Below, piece after piece: positions 10,173 through 20,859 of a DNA stretch of 64,000 nt. Each line of letters starts with the position of its first letter. The first letter of the stretch is position 1. The notes beneath the pieces were generated by a model, which was not told where the DNA came from, searched no databases, and saw nothing but the letters and a program-made list of their open reading frames with translations. The translations under genes and the position numbers were made by a program. The stretch comes from Jackrogersella multiformis. Its lineage: Eukaryota; Ascomycota; Sordariomycetes; Xylariales; Hypoxylaceae. The stretch is taken from positions 4,402,001 to 4,466,000 of the forward strand of contig CADCXD010000001.1 in the NCBI GenBank assembly GCA_902806575.1. The letters are read 5' to 3'.

Positions 10173-10958
10173 TCATCCCCCAGCCGCGGTGGCCCCGTCG
10201 ACGTCCAGCATGAACCCGGGGCTCCAGTACTCCCACTCGGGGGCCTGCTTGTCGACCCAGAGCATGCCGTCGCCGAGGAGGTCGTCGAGGGCGGTCTGGG
10301 CGCGGGCGCGGGCCCAGCGCAGGTTGGCCATGAGCATGGAGACGGCGACGTAGCCGAGGACCTGGACGGCCTCGAGCACGGCGCTCTGGTCGGTGCTCAG
10401 CTCCTTGGGGACGGAGCGGATGTAGGGCTTGTTGCCGACGCGGACGACGGCGTAGCTGCTCCCGAGCGGCTTGAGGGTGCCGACGGCGCGCAGCACGTCG
10501 TCGTCGCTGATCTCCGGCGCGCCCTCCATCCGCCCCCGCGCCACCCGCTCCCGCACCTCCCGCACCCCGATCAGCCCGCCGTTCTCGCCCCGCGACGCCC
10601 CGCACACCTCCACCACGCGCACCGCCAGCTCGAAGTAGAAGTCGTTGACGCTGCGGCCCAGCAGCTGCGCCCAAAGGCTGGTCGCCGCGCTCCCGCCGCC
10701 GTGGCTGTTGCTGGAGGCCAGGGGGTCGACGCCGATGGCGGCGCACATGCGCGCGAACTGCGCCCGGAACGACGGGTCCGACCGGATGTCCTTGGCGTGG
10801 GTGTGGGCGAACTGCTGCAGCAGCGACCGGAACACCGAGAGCTGGGTCTCGAGGGCCTGGGCGTCGGACGTGCGCAGCGTGTTCCCGTGCGACGCGTACT
10901 GCGCCGAGGTCAGGCGCGAGCGGTCGAAGGCGGCGAGGCCGACGCCTTTGCGGGACAT
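10173..10958 (-). CDS. VPS22: ESCRT-II complex subunit Vps22 (Snf8/EAP30)
   Basis: A 261-residue intronless gene. Vps22 forms ESCRT-II with Vps36 and two Vps25 copies and acts on endosomes, linking ESCRT-I to ESCRT-III for sorting of ubiquitinated cargo into multivesicular bodies. The N terminus (MSRKGVGLAAFDRSR) has the arginine/glycine start typical of Snf8. A helical region follows (about residues 30-70, with LETQLSVFRSLLQQFAHTHA), then the two tandem winged-helix domains (about 90-170 and 175-250, with the block VNDFYFELAVRVVEVC in the first). Length matches the family (about 230-260 residues). Third codon positions are nearly all G or C, which produces long shadow frames on the other strand and contrasts with FMP27. 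It is divergent from RPS16, with 689 bp between the start codons. Start is the first ATG and fits the family N terminus. Confidence 0.93.
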   Translation of the reverse strand: MSRKGVGLAAFDRSRLTSAQYASHGNTLRTSDAQALETQLSVFRSLLQQFAHTHAKDIRSDPSFRAQFARMCAAIGVDPLASSNSHGGGSAATSLWAQLLGRSVNDFYFELAVRVVEVCGASRGENGGLIGVREVRERVARGRMEGAPEISDDDVLRAVGTLKPLGSSYAVVRVGNKPYIRSVPKELSTDQSAVLEAVQVLGYVAVSMLMANLRWARARAQTALDDLLGDGMLWVDKQAPEWEYWSPGFMLDVDGATAAGG

Positions 10959-11647
10959 GGTCTCTTCTCTTCTATTCCTCTTCTTCTGGGGGAGGGGAGA
11001 TGGTGATTTGGTGACGGGAGTGTAGGTTCTAGCTCTTCAGGGGTTGGTTACTTGGTACTGGTGGTGATAAGGAAGAGCACGTGGACTTGGATTGTATGGT
11101 CTTATTGTTAAGGAGGTAGGTATGGAATTTGTAGGAAATATAAATATGTAATATAAGAAAATAGAATATATAGTTCGTCAAATCAAGATAAGATTGGTTT
11201 ATAGTTAGCACTAGATGCATTACGGATAGTTAATCTAAGGTTGCGATGTACAGTATTCGTTGATATCGTGAGGTTGTCCCGAGGGGCAGGACCTAGTGTA
11301 GGTACGTACCTAGTACTGTAGTAATTACTTTACCAATTACTGTACTAATCACAGATTACATAAGATAGGACCTTAGGTACCTAGGTAGGTAGTGTGGGGA
11401 TCTAGTAGAGTGCCCCGGGATATCTTCGGCCCCTCTTCCCTTACACCTTATTCCCCAAACCGACCCTAGCGCATCACCAGGGCACAAACCCTTTTTCGAC
11501 TTTTCAACTTTTCGAATCTTTGGCAAAAAAATTGTTGTCATCTCCAAACCCATCAACCAATTCGACTGTACCTCTCTCTGAAGCCTAGGCATTTTCTGGT
11601 TGCGAATCCCTTCACATCCACCACCTCACACAGACAAATACGCAACC
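10959..11647. promoter_or_regulatory. Shared divergent promoter region VPS22/RPS16
   Basis: 689 bp between two divergent start codons, with no gene inside. It is A/T-rich near VPS22 and contains a TACCTAGGTA-type cluster at 11374-11392. A pyrimidine-rich stretch at about 11488-11520 lies before the RPS16 start, as is common upstream of highly expressed fungal ribosomal protein genes. The ATG context of RPS16 (CAACCATG) is favourable. Assignment is by position. Confidence 0.6.
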
Positions 11648-12413
11648 ATGTCTAACCAAAGCGTACAATGCTTCGGCAAGAAGAAGACGGCTACTGCTGT
11701 CGCCCACTGCAAGGTTAGTTTGCACTCTGTCACATATGGAAAATGGATGAATATATCGACATCGCTGTCGCTATAGATAGAAAGAAGGGATAAATAACTT
11801 GAACGAATGATATACTAATTATTTTATTCAAACATCTAGACCGGCTCCGGTCTTATCAAGGTCAACGGCCGACCGCTATCTCTAGTCCAGCCTGAGGTTC
11901 TGCGATTCAAGGTACGAACGATCATTTCCCACGAACCCGATATTCCATACGCACACTCTCGAATCTTTCATTCCGAATACCTGAACACCTACCCGTCAAA
12001 TTCGACACTAGAATTTATTCGAATTTATCCGAATTTATTCGCATGACAACTCTCCTGTTCTATTCCAACCCAACTAGAAGCAGTACATAAAATATTAGGT
12101 AGAGACTAACAGAAAACCTCAGGTCTACGAACCTCTCCTCATCATCGGCCTCGACAAGTTCGCCCAGGTCGACATCCGCGTGCGCGTCACAGGCGGTGGC
12201 CACACCTCTCAAGTCTACGCCGTCCGTCAGTCCATCGCCAAGGCCCTCATCGCGTACTACCAGAAGTTCGTCGACGAGCACTCCAAGAACCTGCTCAAGC
12301 AGGCCCTCGTCCAGTACGACCGCACCCTCCTCGTCGCAGACAACCGTCGGTGCGAGCCCAAGAAGTTCGGTGGTCAAGGTGCCCGCTCCAGATTCCAGAA
12401 GTCTTACCGTTAA
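11648..12413 (+). CDS. RPS16: 40S ribosomal protein S16 (uS9)
   Basis: Three exons, 11648-11713, 11840-11911 and 12123-12413, join to 142 codons plus stop. Introns are 126 and 211 bp, with GTTAGT and GTACGA donors and TAG and CAG acceptors; both lie between codons. The protein starts MSNQSVQCFGKKKTATAVAH and ends GARSRFQKSYR, the invariant C-terminal tail of uS9 that reaches the decoding site of the small subunit. The central block (KVNGRPLSLVQPEVLRFKVYEP) and the GGGHTSQVYAVRQSI block are also hallmark uS9 sequence. It acts in the cytosolic 40S subunit, contacting P-site tRNA through its C terminus. Length equals the family length. It is divergent from VPS22 and convergent with AAR2. Confidence 0.97.
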
Positions 12414-13476
12414 AAGCTTCTTCGAGGCTTTGGGGAAAGTGCGGGAGTTATCTGGTGTGCGGAAGCAAAGGAAAGAAAGCAAGACATGCCACCGGTCTCT
12501 ATTGGGGAGAACAGGTCAACCGAGACGAGCTGGCTTTTTTTATTACCCTGGCCTTCTCCTTTTTGCAGCAACGAAATCGGGAACGGCTATGGCGGTGGTC
12601 GGACCTCTGGAGTCATGAGAAAAGGGAATCCTTTGCGAGGGCTGTCTCTACTACTACGGATGATGCCTTCAGCTCTCTATTATCAATGCATTTGCATGGC
12701 CTGGTTGTAAAGGGATTAGGCGAATGAAACCACAATTTTTTCTAAAACACACTGTGCTAGCTCGGAAGATGGTGATATGATGCAAGTGAAGCTTTTAAGT
12801 GAAGGGTTTCTCTGAATTAGTTAGGTGATTTGTTATTAAGTGCTTCGACCCGGATCGGTATATTAATTACCTTATTATTATCCTAGCCAAGCAACGTTCT
12901 TAAGAACTCATGATATGACAACATGGTAGGTAATAGTACGAAGTCTCCCATCAATAATAAAAACCAAGCACCATCTCACACATAAATCACAATATTCCTA
13001 CACACACTTAGGATAGTAGAACCAAAGTCACCATAGCAGCTTATCATAAACTATCTATAGGTATACTAAGCGCGTAAAGCCAAGAGGGATGAATCTACCC
13101 ATATGCACCGCAGTCCGTCAACCAAGACCCAAACTTTGAAACCATACACCAAAGATTAGTGATTAAAGCCAAGTCCATTCGTTCATGCTAGAGAGTAGGT
13201 AGGTATTTCAACCGGAGTTTAAAGGACCCGGGTCTATAATAATTAAGTACTTAGGTATTTATGCAACAGTGAATGCCTAGCCAAAACTGAATACAACCTT
13301 TAGGTACACCGGTAATGCAAATATGAGTATGGGCAGGGGAAAGGAGGAAAAGAGGTACAGTAAAAGAACACGATACAGTGAAGCGAAGCGGAAACTCAAC
13401 CCCCCTTTCAGTCTGTTCGTTCGTTCGTTCGTTCGTTCGGCTGTAGACAGATAGGTTCGTCCATCCACTCACCCAC
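12414..13476. other. Convergent intergenic region RPS16-AAR2
   Basis: About 1.06 kb between two gene 3' ends, presumably holding both 3' UTRs. It is A/T-rich around 12840-13060 and contains a (GTTC)6 microsatellite near AAR2. I see no coding gene; the short open frames lack codon bias and any known motif. Confidence 0.6.
13415..13438. repeat. (GTTC)6 microsatellite
   Basis: Six perfect tandem GTTC units, about 40 bases beyond the AAR2 stop codon and therefore probably inside its 3' UTR (GAAC on the sense strand). Confidence 0.9.
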
Positions 13477-15132
13477 CTACCCCTCCCAATTCACAAGCCC
13501 AGCCTCCCTCCCCCGCTCATCCACCTCCACGAGCACAGGCGCGAACTCGCCCCTCTCGTCGTCCTCGTCGTCGTCCTCATCCCCGAAATCAGACATCTCG
13601 GCACGAACCGCCTCCCCGTCCCCGCCCTCGCGCGCGTCCCCGCCGCGCAGGTCCCAGCCGAGGCGCCACAGCCACTCCTCGAGCGCGGCGAAGGCGGCGC
13701 CGGCGGCGTGCTGGTCGGGCGCGATGCGGTCGCCGAGGCCCAGCAGCGCCTCGTCGAGGCGCGCCTTGTACGCGACGAGGGCGCGGCGCAGCCGCCGCGC
13801 CTCCGCCGGCATCGTCGCCAGCACCGAGCAGCTGCGGCCGTCCTCGCCCCCCAGGAAGCGCTCGTCGTACACGAGCTGCGCGTGGAAGGCGCGGATGAGG
13901 CGCAGCGCGAGGCGCGGGCGCGCGAGCGGCAGCGAGAAGCTCCGGAAGACGAGCTTGCTGGCGTAGAAGTACCACTGCTCCAGGCAGGCGTAGTTGCCCA
14001 GGTGCATGCCGGTCAGGAAGGCGAACGACAGCTCGCCGGCGAGGTCGGAGGGCCGGAGCCCGTCGGCGGTGGGATCGCTTTCGAGCGCGGAGACGACGAA
14101 GCGGGTCGGGTCGAGGGCCTGCTGCGTGCGCTCGGCGCCCTGCGCCGCGGGGTCGATGAGGGGCGCGTCCATGGGGAAGGTGAAGCGGAGCTGCGGCTTG
14201 CCGGCGCCGTACGCCCGGGCTTCCTCGGCGGTCATGGCCTCGCCGGCGACGCGGTCGAGCGTGCTGACCTGCCAGCTGGTCTGAGCCGCGCCGGTGATCC
14301 GGTTGAGCAGGCCCGGGTGGATGGCGGAGGTCAGCTGCGACCATATGGTCTCGTTGCTTAGGAAGGGCGGGAGGTGGTGGTGGTAGTTGTGGTCGGGATC
14401 CTGGCGGGGCGACGAGAGGGGGCGCACCCCGGAGGCGGCGGCGCGGAGCTGGTAGGGCGAGAGGCTGTCGAAGGTCTGCCTCAGCCTCTCCCTCTGGAAC
14501 CGCTCCTCGGCCTGGCTGGCGGGGTCGCTGAGGACCTCGTTGAACTTGTCCCACTGCTTGACGTAGACGTCGGAGCGCTCGCGCTCCCCCCGCTCGGGGG
14601 TCACGATCCAGTACGCGCTGCGGCAGGACGTCAGCTCCGAGGGGGCGACCCAGATGAGATGCGCGCCGGGCGGGATCTCGCGGAAGCCCGGGAAGGACCG
14701 CTTGGTGGAGAAGGACATGGTGTCGCAGCCGACGGTGAAGTTCGGTGGCAGGTCGTCCAGGAGGAGGACGTCGCCGCCGACGGGAAAGGGGGTTTCGGAA
14801 TCAGACGGCGACTCCATGACGGTGTCTAACTCCAAGGAGTCCCTGGCGTCTGTGAGCCGAAGAGAGCCGAAGGGGAAGGCGCCTATGGCCGGGACAGACT
14901 CGACGGATTTGGTGGATTTAAGGGAGCATGATCTCGACAGGGAATTTGCGGCAGAGGATCTGGCGTTGAGAGGCGAACGATCTGTGGTGGGATCTGTGGT
15001 GGGATCGGGATCGGGAGTTGAAGGTGGATAGATGGAGAATTTCACCCCACAATTACCCGTTCTTTTGATGTCCTCCGCATCCCTGCCCGGGAATGGAGGG
15101 AACGTCGGGGGAACCTCAGCAGCAGAAGGCAT
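13477..15132 (-). CDS. AAR2: AAR2 family U5 snRNP assembly factor
   Basis: One 551-codon frame without introns. Aar2 binds Prp8 during cytoplasmic U5 snRNP maturation and blocks premature Brr2 binding. Residues 118-170 hold the N-terminal AAR2 signature (DLPPNFTVGCDTMSF, then FPGFREIPPGAHLIWVA). The C-terminal helical domain is recognisable from LAGELSFAFLTGMHLGNY through the paired helices EQWYFYASKLVFRSFSLPLA and LRLIRAFHAQLVYDERFL. Near the end there is an acidic run (FGDEDDDEDDERGEF). The first 115 or so residues are a Ser/Pro/Asp-rich extension not needed by the fold; an in-frame ATG at 14817 (MESPSDSETPF) just before the domain is a possible alternative start. Much of the domain region is very G/C-rich at third positions. 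It converges on RPS16. Confidence 0.88.
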   Translation of the reverse strand: MPSAAEVPPTFPPFPGRDAEDIKRTGNCGVKFSIYPPSTPDPDPTTDPTTDRSPLNARSSAANSLSRSCSLKSTKSVESVPAIGAFPFGSLRLTDARDSLELDTVMESPSDSETPFPVGGDVLLLDDLPPNFTVGCDTMSFSTKRSFPGFREIPPGAHLIWVAPSELTSCRSAYWIVTPERGERERSDVYVKQWDKFNEVLSDPASQAEERFQRERLRQTFDSLSPYQLRAAASGVRPLSSPRQDPDHNYHHHLPPFLSNETIWSQLTSAIHPGLLNRITGAAQTSWQVSTLDRVAGEAMTAEEARAYGAGKPQLRFTFPMDAPLIDPAAQGAERTQQALDPTRFVVSALESDPTADGLRPSDLAGELSFAFLTGMHLGNYACLEQWYFYASKLVFRSFSLPLARPRLALRLIRAFHAQLVYDERFLGGEDGRSCSVLATMPAEARRLRRALVAYKARLDEALLGLGDRIAPDQHAAGAAFAALEEWLWRLGWDLRGGDAREGGDGEAVRAEMSDFGDEDDDEDDERGEFAPVLVEVDERGREAGLVNWEG

Positions 15133-18100
15133 AACCCCTTATCTTATGTAGATACCGATGTTACCTTCCACGATGATTGATGGTTAATAATTGATAATTT
15201 GAGATAAAAGGATGAGCTGCGAACAAGGCAAATTCGATAGATAGATGGATGTAAAGGCAAATATTCAATCGGAAATAAAATTAATACCCAGGTCAGGCCA
15301 GGTCAAGTCAAGTCAAGAATAGCAGATCCATCCACACTCATTAGCCAAAGTGCCTCCAGGAACAACAACCACCCAGAAAAAAAGAAGCTGCTATATTGTC
15401 CACATGTTTCTAAGACAGGAAATGGCAGGAAGATTCTAGGAAGCAAGTGATTTTCAGGGTCCTTTCCTAAGCAGAGTGGCGTTGCTGGGTACCTACGTAC
15501 CTAGGCTAGGTAGGACCTACTAGAAGGAGGTCCAAGTAATTTAAGAAGAGAAAAAAGCCAATTCACGCGCTATCTACGTCATAAGGCGCGCTCTGGTGTT
15601 AGACTAACGCCTATGGTAGCCGTCCTATTGAACGTTATTGTCGCGAGAGAAGACACGACCGACCTGGTGGTATCCTAGGTAGGTATAGTAGACGATACGA
15701 TAACGATAACCCTTTCCAATACTTCTCTGCCACGTCGTGGGTTGGCGTCGAGCGTCGACTTGCTAATATCAGCTAGTTTCCAACCATCAGCAAACGGAGT
15801 CGGTTATTGAGGCTACATATACCTAATCCACATAGGCAGAGAGGATACTTGTATGGATACATGCCAACTGTAGCGGCTATGAGGTCTCACGGTAGTGTGT
15901 CGTGTAAGGAGGCTGGCCTTCGTTCATGATCCGACCCAATGTTTCAGTGCTTAGAAGTGAATAGAGGAGAAGTGAGAACTTAAGATAAATAATGCTCTTT
16001 GTGTGATAACTGTCATGACGTTAGAGCCGATTAATACTGTTTCTGATTTAGTATGTTCGGATTGTCTGATCCCCTCGTATTGAATAGGCCGGGGAGTCAA
16101 TGCAATATCAGAGAGGGACAACCGAGTGGTTGTCTTTCTTGGCTTGCGAAGAGTGATGGGTAGAATGATTGATAAAGTTGTTGAGCAATTCGATCGATCA
16201 AGCCTACATTAGTATGTGTAAGCATTATTAGGTCGGTAAAATAATAGATAATTATGGCTGACTCTATCTGCAGTGTCGTCACTTAACCTTTGCATCTGAT
16301 ATCAATGAAACCATCGTGATCAGAGTATAACATGACAGCATATATTAATAGGTCGCCTTACCTACCTAGGTAGTCATTACATAGACGGGTGGTGTTGACT
16401 TTAGCAACCAAGTCAGATAAATATGACTTGTTACAGCCGTCTTCTGACAAGTAACGATAGGTAGGTAGTTATAGCCTCAACCAGAGTATAAGTAAAAGAG
16501 GTAGAAAAAGGAATACTAACCTTCCAACGAGTTTATCCAAATAGAGGATAGAGGCACCTACCTAAGTACATAAGTATGTAATAGGTATACAAGGCTAGGT
16601 ATTCATCCGAAGAAGCGCTAAGGTCAAAAGAGCAAGCCGCGACCAACCTTCCTAGGTAGGTACCTATCTGAGCTTGGGACGAGCACTAAACAAGTAAATG
16701 AGAATCGGAATTTAAATAAAAATAAGAAACATAAAAAAAGGAACTAGTTTCCCAATCCTGGAGGTTACATCGAGAAGTCTAAACCCTCCCTCGGGCCGCA
16801 TACGGGCTACCACGAACCCTGGAAGCCACGCGAGGCACGTCACTTCAAACATTTATTTCCCATTTCCCTACCTAGCACTACCTACCGCTAAGTATATACA
16901 TACATACATACGGGGCTATTTATTTTAAATGTGGAGATTTTGGCGGCCCGCCGCATTGGTCGCGGCCGGGGGTTTGCGTCCCCTCCCTCCCCAACGGCGC
17001 GCATGGCCACGAGCTAAACCCCTTGTCTAGTCCGGCCGCTGTCTTCCACACCAACGCAAACCGCTTTAAAAGTATCGCCCCCCCCTTCCTAAGTCGAAAA
17101 ATATATTTCCCGAATCTACCTAAACTCGTCTGCATCTACATACCTAATCGCCCTTCGAGATCCTCTCCCCCCTCCCCCCTCCCTCGTGGGTTCGCACTAA
17201 GGCTCGACACTTGCAACGTCACTAGCCTGAGGCCTCGTTCCCGGCTTCTCAGCACCTTTGGTAGGCGCGTATGTATGTACGTATGTACGCACGCACTTAG
17301 GTAGTGTAGGAAGGGCTAGGCTAGACATGGGAGGGAGAAGTTTGGTTCTCTTACGGCGTCGTTCGTCCCGTAGTTGCTGCTTGCTAGGTTGGGGGGCCAA
17401 GATGTCGTAGTTTTGTTTAGACAAGCTACCTACCTACACTAGGTATGTACTGGTACTGAGGTGTTGTATTCGATTGTACTAACGCAATGCAATGTACGAG
17501 TCTACCAGAGTACTATGTGTTACATAAGCTTCTCTAGCTTCGATATTTAAATAGCTTAAGCTTACAAATGTACATATATATACCTAGGTATATATAATTG
17601 CTGATGGAGCGCCAAGGTCCACCCACAACTAAATATTTAAAGACCTTAAGAACTCCTTTAGAGAAACAATTTCATATATTAAAGCTACATATCAAATGCT
17701 TTCATGCCGTGTTATTAGAAACAGCTATGTTTAGGTAAGCTAGGGTAATATAAACGGGGTGTTTGATTTCTCATGATAAGATCCCCGCGAATATAATGTA
17801 AGTTATGCCTGGCACAACTAACCACGTACATAACCTTACCTTTTAGCAAGTCTTCAAAGGCTTGATTCCTATTTCCGTTAATGGGAATAGTTCACCTATT
17901 AGTTACTAACCAATTAGTACCTAGTTAGCACCGACTGTCAGTAGCGCGATAGCGGCACGTACGGTGTCACGAGAAGGAGTACCCTAAGTAAATTTCGACT
18001 AAGAACATTTCGATGTAACGATGGGCCGGTAGGATCGGCTGTGCGTCTACAGAATACCAAGATACATACGAAGACGTTTTGTGTAACCACACCAAATAAA

Positions 18101-19218
18101 CCCCCGATCTGCCAACCTAACCTAGCCCAGCCCTAGGAAGGAAGCCTTCTTGTCAACACACATGGATGCCTCGTGGCTACGGTCGTACAAGAAACTAAGG
18201 CACCCTAATTTAGATTGCGTCTTTTTTTAACCTACTTAGCCTACCTGCCTACCTTATATAGTACGTCTCTTGACATCAGATATGCATGGGTGATGTGGTA
18301 GTGCCCAGACTCCCGGGATTTATACGTTAGCAGCGAGCTATACATACTACCTGACTACGAGTATACCTATCAAGGCAATTCCTATTCGCGAAATAAGCAT
18401 ATACACCAAACTACGGCCTCCAGAGAGCAACAAAAACAAACCAAAATTATATAAATAACGGTAGGTAAACTTTAAACGCAACTTTATTAATATCCGCGAA
18501 GCTCGGGTAAAACGAAGGATTATTCCAGTGGGTCTTCGTAGTCCCGTCGGATGCTAGTCTAAAGTCAGAGGGACGGGACCTTCCCCTTTACGAGGAAAAG
18601 AATCACTCCTTCACTGTAGACAGATATGTCCGGCGAAATGTGTAAGAGAGAACAGAAGGCATGCCGAAGGCCGTAGCCGTGGAGATGGAACAGTTCTTCA
18701 CGTAATATGCCAGACCTTAACACACAAAGCCGCCGCACCATGACCAAATATGACCTGGAGCCTAGAAGCTCTAATCATTGTTTCATACCCGCCTGCCCAG
18801 ACACCCAACCAAATGCAAGGCTCATCATCTCCCCGCCCTCGCCGTCCGCGGCCCCGATGCTGTATGCGAGAAATCAATGTTGGTCATTAAGAATGCGTGT
18901 GTGCTTCGAATACATCCACGCCGATCCGAGCCAAAAATGCTCCGAACGCAATGCTGTCGTAAAAAAAACGTCACCAAGTTTTAACATCGTACGAATCAAT
19001 CGAATCAGAAGACACAAGTTTTGTTGTTGTTGTTGTTGGGGGGAATCACTGTGTATCGTACACCAACCAGGGGATGCCGAGACCTTATAGACTTTTGGGA
19101 ATCCATTCTTTAGTAAGAGGGAAGGCGAAGAAATCAAGTTAAACCACCCCGACAGATGTCGCCTCTAAGGATAGACTGTTCTGCCTGCTAGGAGCTGTTA
19201 AAACCACCTACGAACTCC
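15133..19218. other. Intergenic region AAR2-CON7
   Basis: About 4.1 kb containing the AAR2 upstream region (15133 onward) and the CON7 3' flank. I recognise no protein or RNA gene. TACCTAGGTA-type elements occur near 15489, 15675, 16363, 16650 and 17580, and a (TTG)6 microsatellite lies at 19021-19038. Composition is mixed with A/T-rich patches around 16300-16750 and 17520-17710. The open frames present are short and show no family resemblance. Confidence 0.55.
19021..19038. repeat. (TTG)6 microsatellite
   Basis: Six perfect TTG units about 180 bases downstream of the CON7 stop codon, probably in its 3' flank (CAA on the sense strand). Confidence 0.85.
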
Positions 19219-20859
19219 TCATTCGCGCTGGCTATACATATTCTGGTTCTGCGGACCATAGGGCGACGCCGGCTGTTGATATCCGGAATACATGTGATTC
19301 GTAGGACTATACTCGGGGAGAGGTGCTTGCGGTACTGTTGCCGACGGGGGCGCGGGGTACTGAGTCGGCTGGTAACCGATGGGTGGTAGTTGTACCTGTC
19401 GATTAGTCGTATATGACGACGGCGCCTGTCCTTCACCAGCTTGCGGGTCTCCGCCGCCGTTCTGAGCGGCGGCGGCGGCGGCGGCATGTCGTTGGCGATC
19501 GGATTCTTCGGCTGCCTTGCGTTGCTGCTCCTCCTCCTTCTTTCGGGCTTTCCATTCTTTTCGAATCTCCTTAAACTCTATAAAGTCAATATGGTTAGCG
19601 ACCGATATCCTTTAGCTCTACATCCCGATGCAGGGATTAGACTGGTCTCTGCTTAGCACGAGTTAGGTCATCAACCGCATAGGTCCGGTTTAATGCCTAA
19701 ACAGCGCTTTGCCCCCCACCATCGGCTGGCGAAATGATCACCATGTCCAGCTTTTATTTAGTGTAGGCCCAAAGCGTACCGCTCTCCGGGCTTCATTCAT
19801 CTGGTTTTGCGCATGGATTGTAATAGAAAATAGAACGGATGATAACCTTACCTTCAGGTGTCCGTTTCTGTCCATGGCTCTGCATGGTAACATGGGCATT
19901 TAGATGATTGAGAGTTCCATATGCCTTTTCGCATCCTTGCCATCCGCACTTGTACATACGTTCGATCTCCTCATATCGTCGTCGAGGTCTCTTGTGCTGT
20001 TGCGCTCCGGGAATCGGTACAAATGAGTAGACCTGCTGCGCACCATACTGTCAATGAAATCAGCTACTTCACACAAAGTTATAAGAGAATATAGTTAGTG
20101 CCCAATCCAATTGACAGAGCCCAGGACGCCCTCAGCTGGCGGGTGAACGTCTCATCACCAAACCCGAAAATTCGGCGAGCCTTACATCACCCCTCGTTAT
20201 ATACACAATAGATGGGTTAATCGATGAAACTATAAAGCAAAATTACCTACCTGAGTTGGTCGTCCTGGGGCGGATGCTGATTGCGCATGTGGGTATACTG
20301 AATGCGGGTGTGGTATCTGTCCAGGCGCGCCTGGATGCCCGTAGTTTGCCCAGTCAGGTCGAGGCTGGGCATACAAGCTGCCGGCGCTCTGGGGGTAGTT
20401 ATGCGACATATCTTGAGGAGGCGGCGCGTAGGGCGAGTATTGGTTAGGAGGCGCGTACGTAGGGCTAGGTGCCGCGATGGAGGGATCTATGGGTACATCG
20501 CTGTCAGATTTGACCTGCTGGGACTGATGGTTGCGCCCATCTTGCATAGGCATAGACGGACTTGTTGGTGTTTGCGCCATACCTCCGCTGCTGCCGCTGT
20601 GGTTGCCCGCTGGATGGTACTGACGAAGACTGTGTTCTGGGAAAGAACTAGTCGACCTTGCAGACTGCGGGTAGGCTCCGTACTCTGAGGTCGGCGTCGC
20701 AGACGTAGGATAGTTATTCCCCCGCGCTTCCTGGTTACCGGGATAGTGTGCAGCAGACGCGTGATCTGCAGAGGAAGCTTCAGACTGAGTGTCGCCGTAG
20801 GTGCTTGGATAGGGCGATGGCAAACCTGACTGCGAATATTCGGGTACGCTCCGTTCCAT
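19219..20859 (-). CDS. CON7: Con7-type C2H2 zinc finger transcription factor
   Basis: Three exons, 20859-20251, 20047-19852 and 19577-19219, give 387 residues; the introns are 203 and 274 bp with GTAGGT and GTAAGG donors and CAG and TAG acceptors. Residues 1-203 are a disordered Ser/Pro/Tyr/Gln-rich region. A basic KRPRRR patch (222-227) precedes one C2H2 finger with C237, C242, H255 and H261. The finger runs straight into a conserved QKRTPEEFKEIRKEWKARKK helix, the hallmark of Con7 proteins. A Lys/Glu/Gln-rich coil follows, then a seven-alanine run (GCC/GCT) and a Pro/Tyr/Gln-rich tail. Con7 of Magnaporthe is a nuclear regulator of conidium shape, cell wall genes and appressorium formation; the same role here is inference. 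The start is the first ATG of the frame; an upstream 5' UTR intron cannot be excluded. More than 14 kb of gene-free DNA lies on its 5' side. Confidence 0.88.

Noticed and set aside
10138..10746. Long Arg-rich frame opposite or overlapping VPS22
   Set aside because: It is a shadow of the G/C-rich VPS22 coding sequence in another frame; the composition is implausible for a protein and the VPS22 frame has family motifs.
9455..12705. Shared GCATTTGCATGG motif downstream of both FMP27 and RPS16 (near 9460 and 12685)
   Set aside because: Only two copies of a 12-mer with partly similar flanks; the evidence for a common 3' element is too thin.
13589..14554. 321-codon frame overlapping AAR2
   Set aside because: It is an alternative frame of the G/C-rich AAR2 gene, almost only Arg, Ala, Pro and Gly, with no conserved motif.
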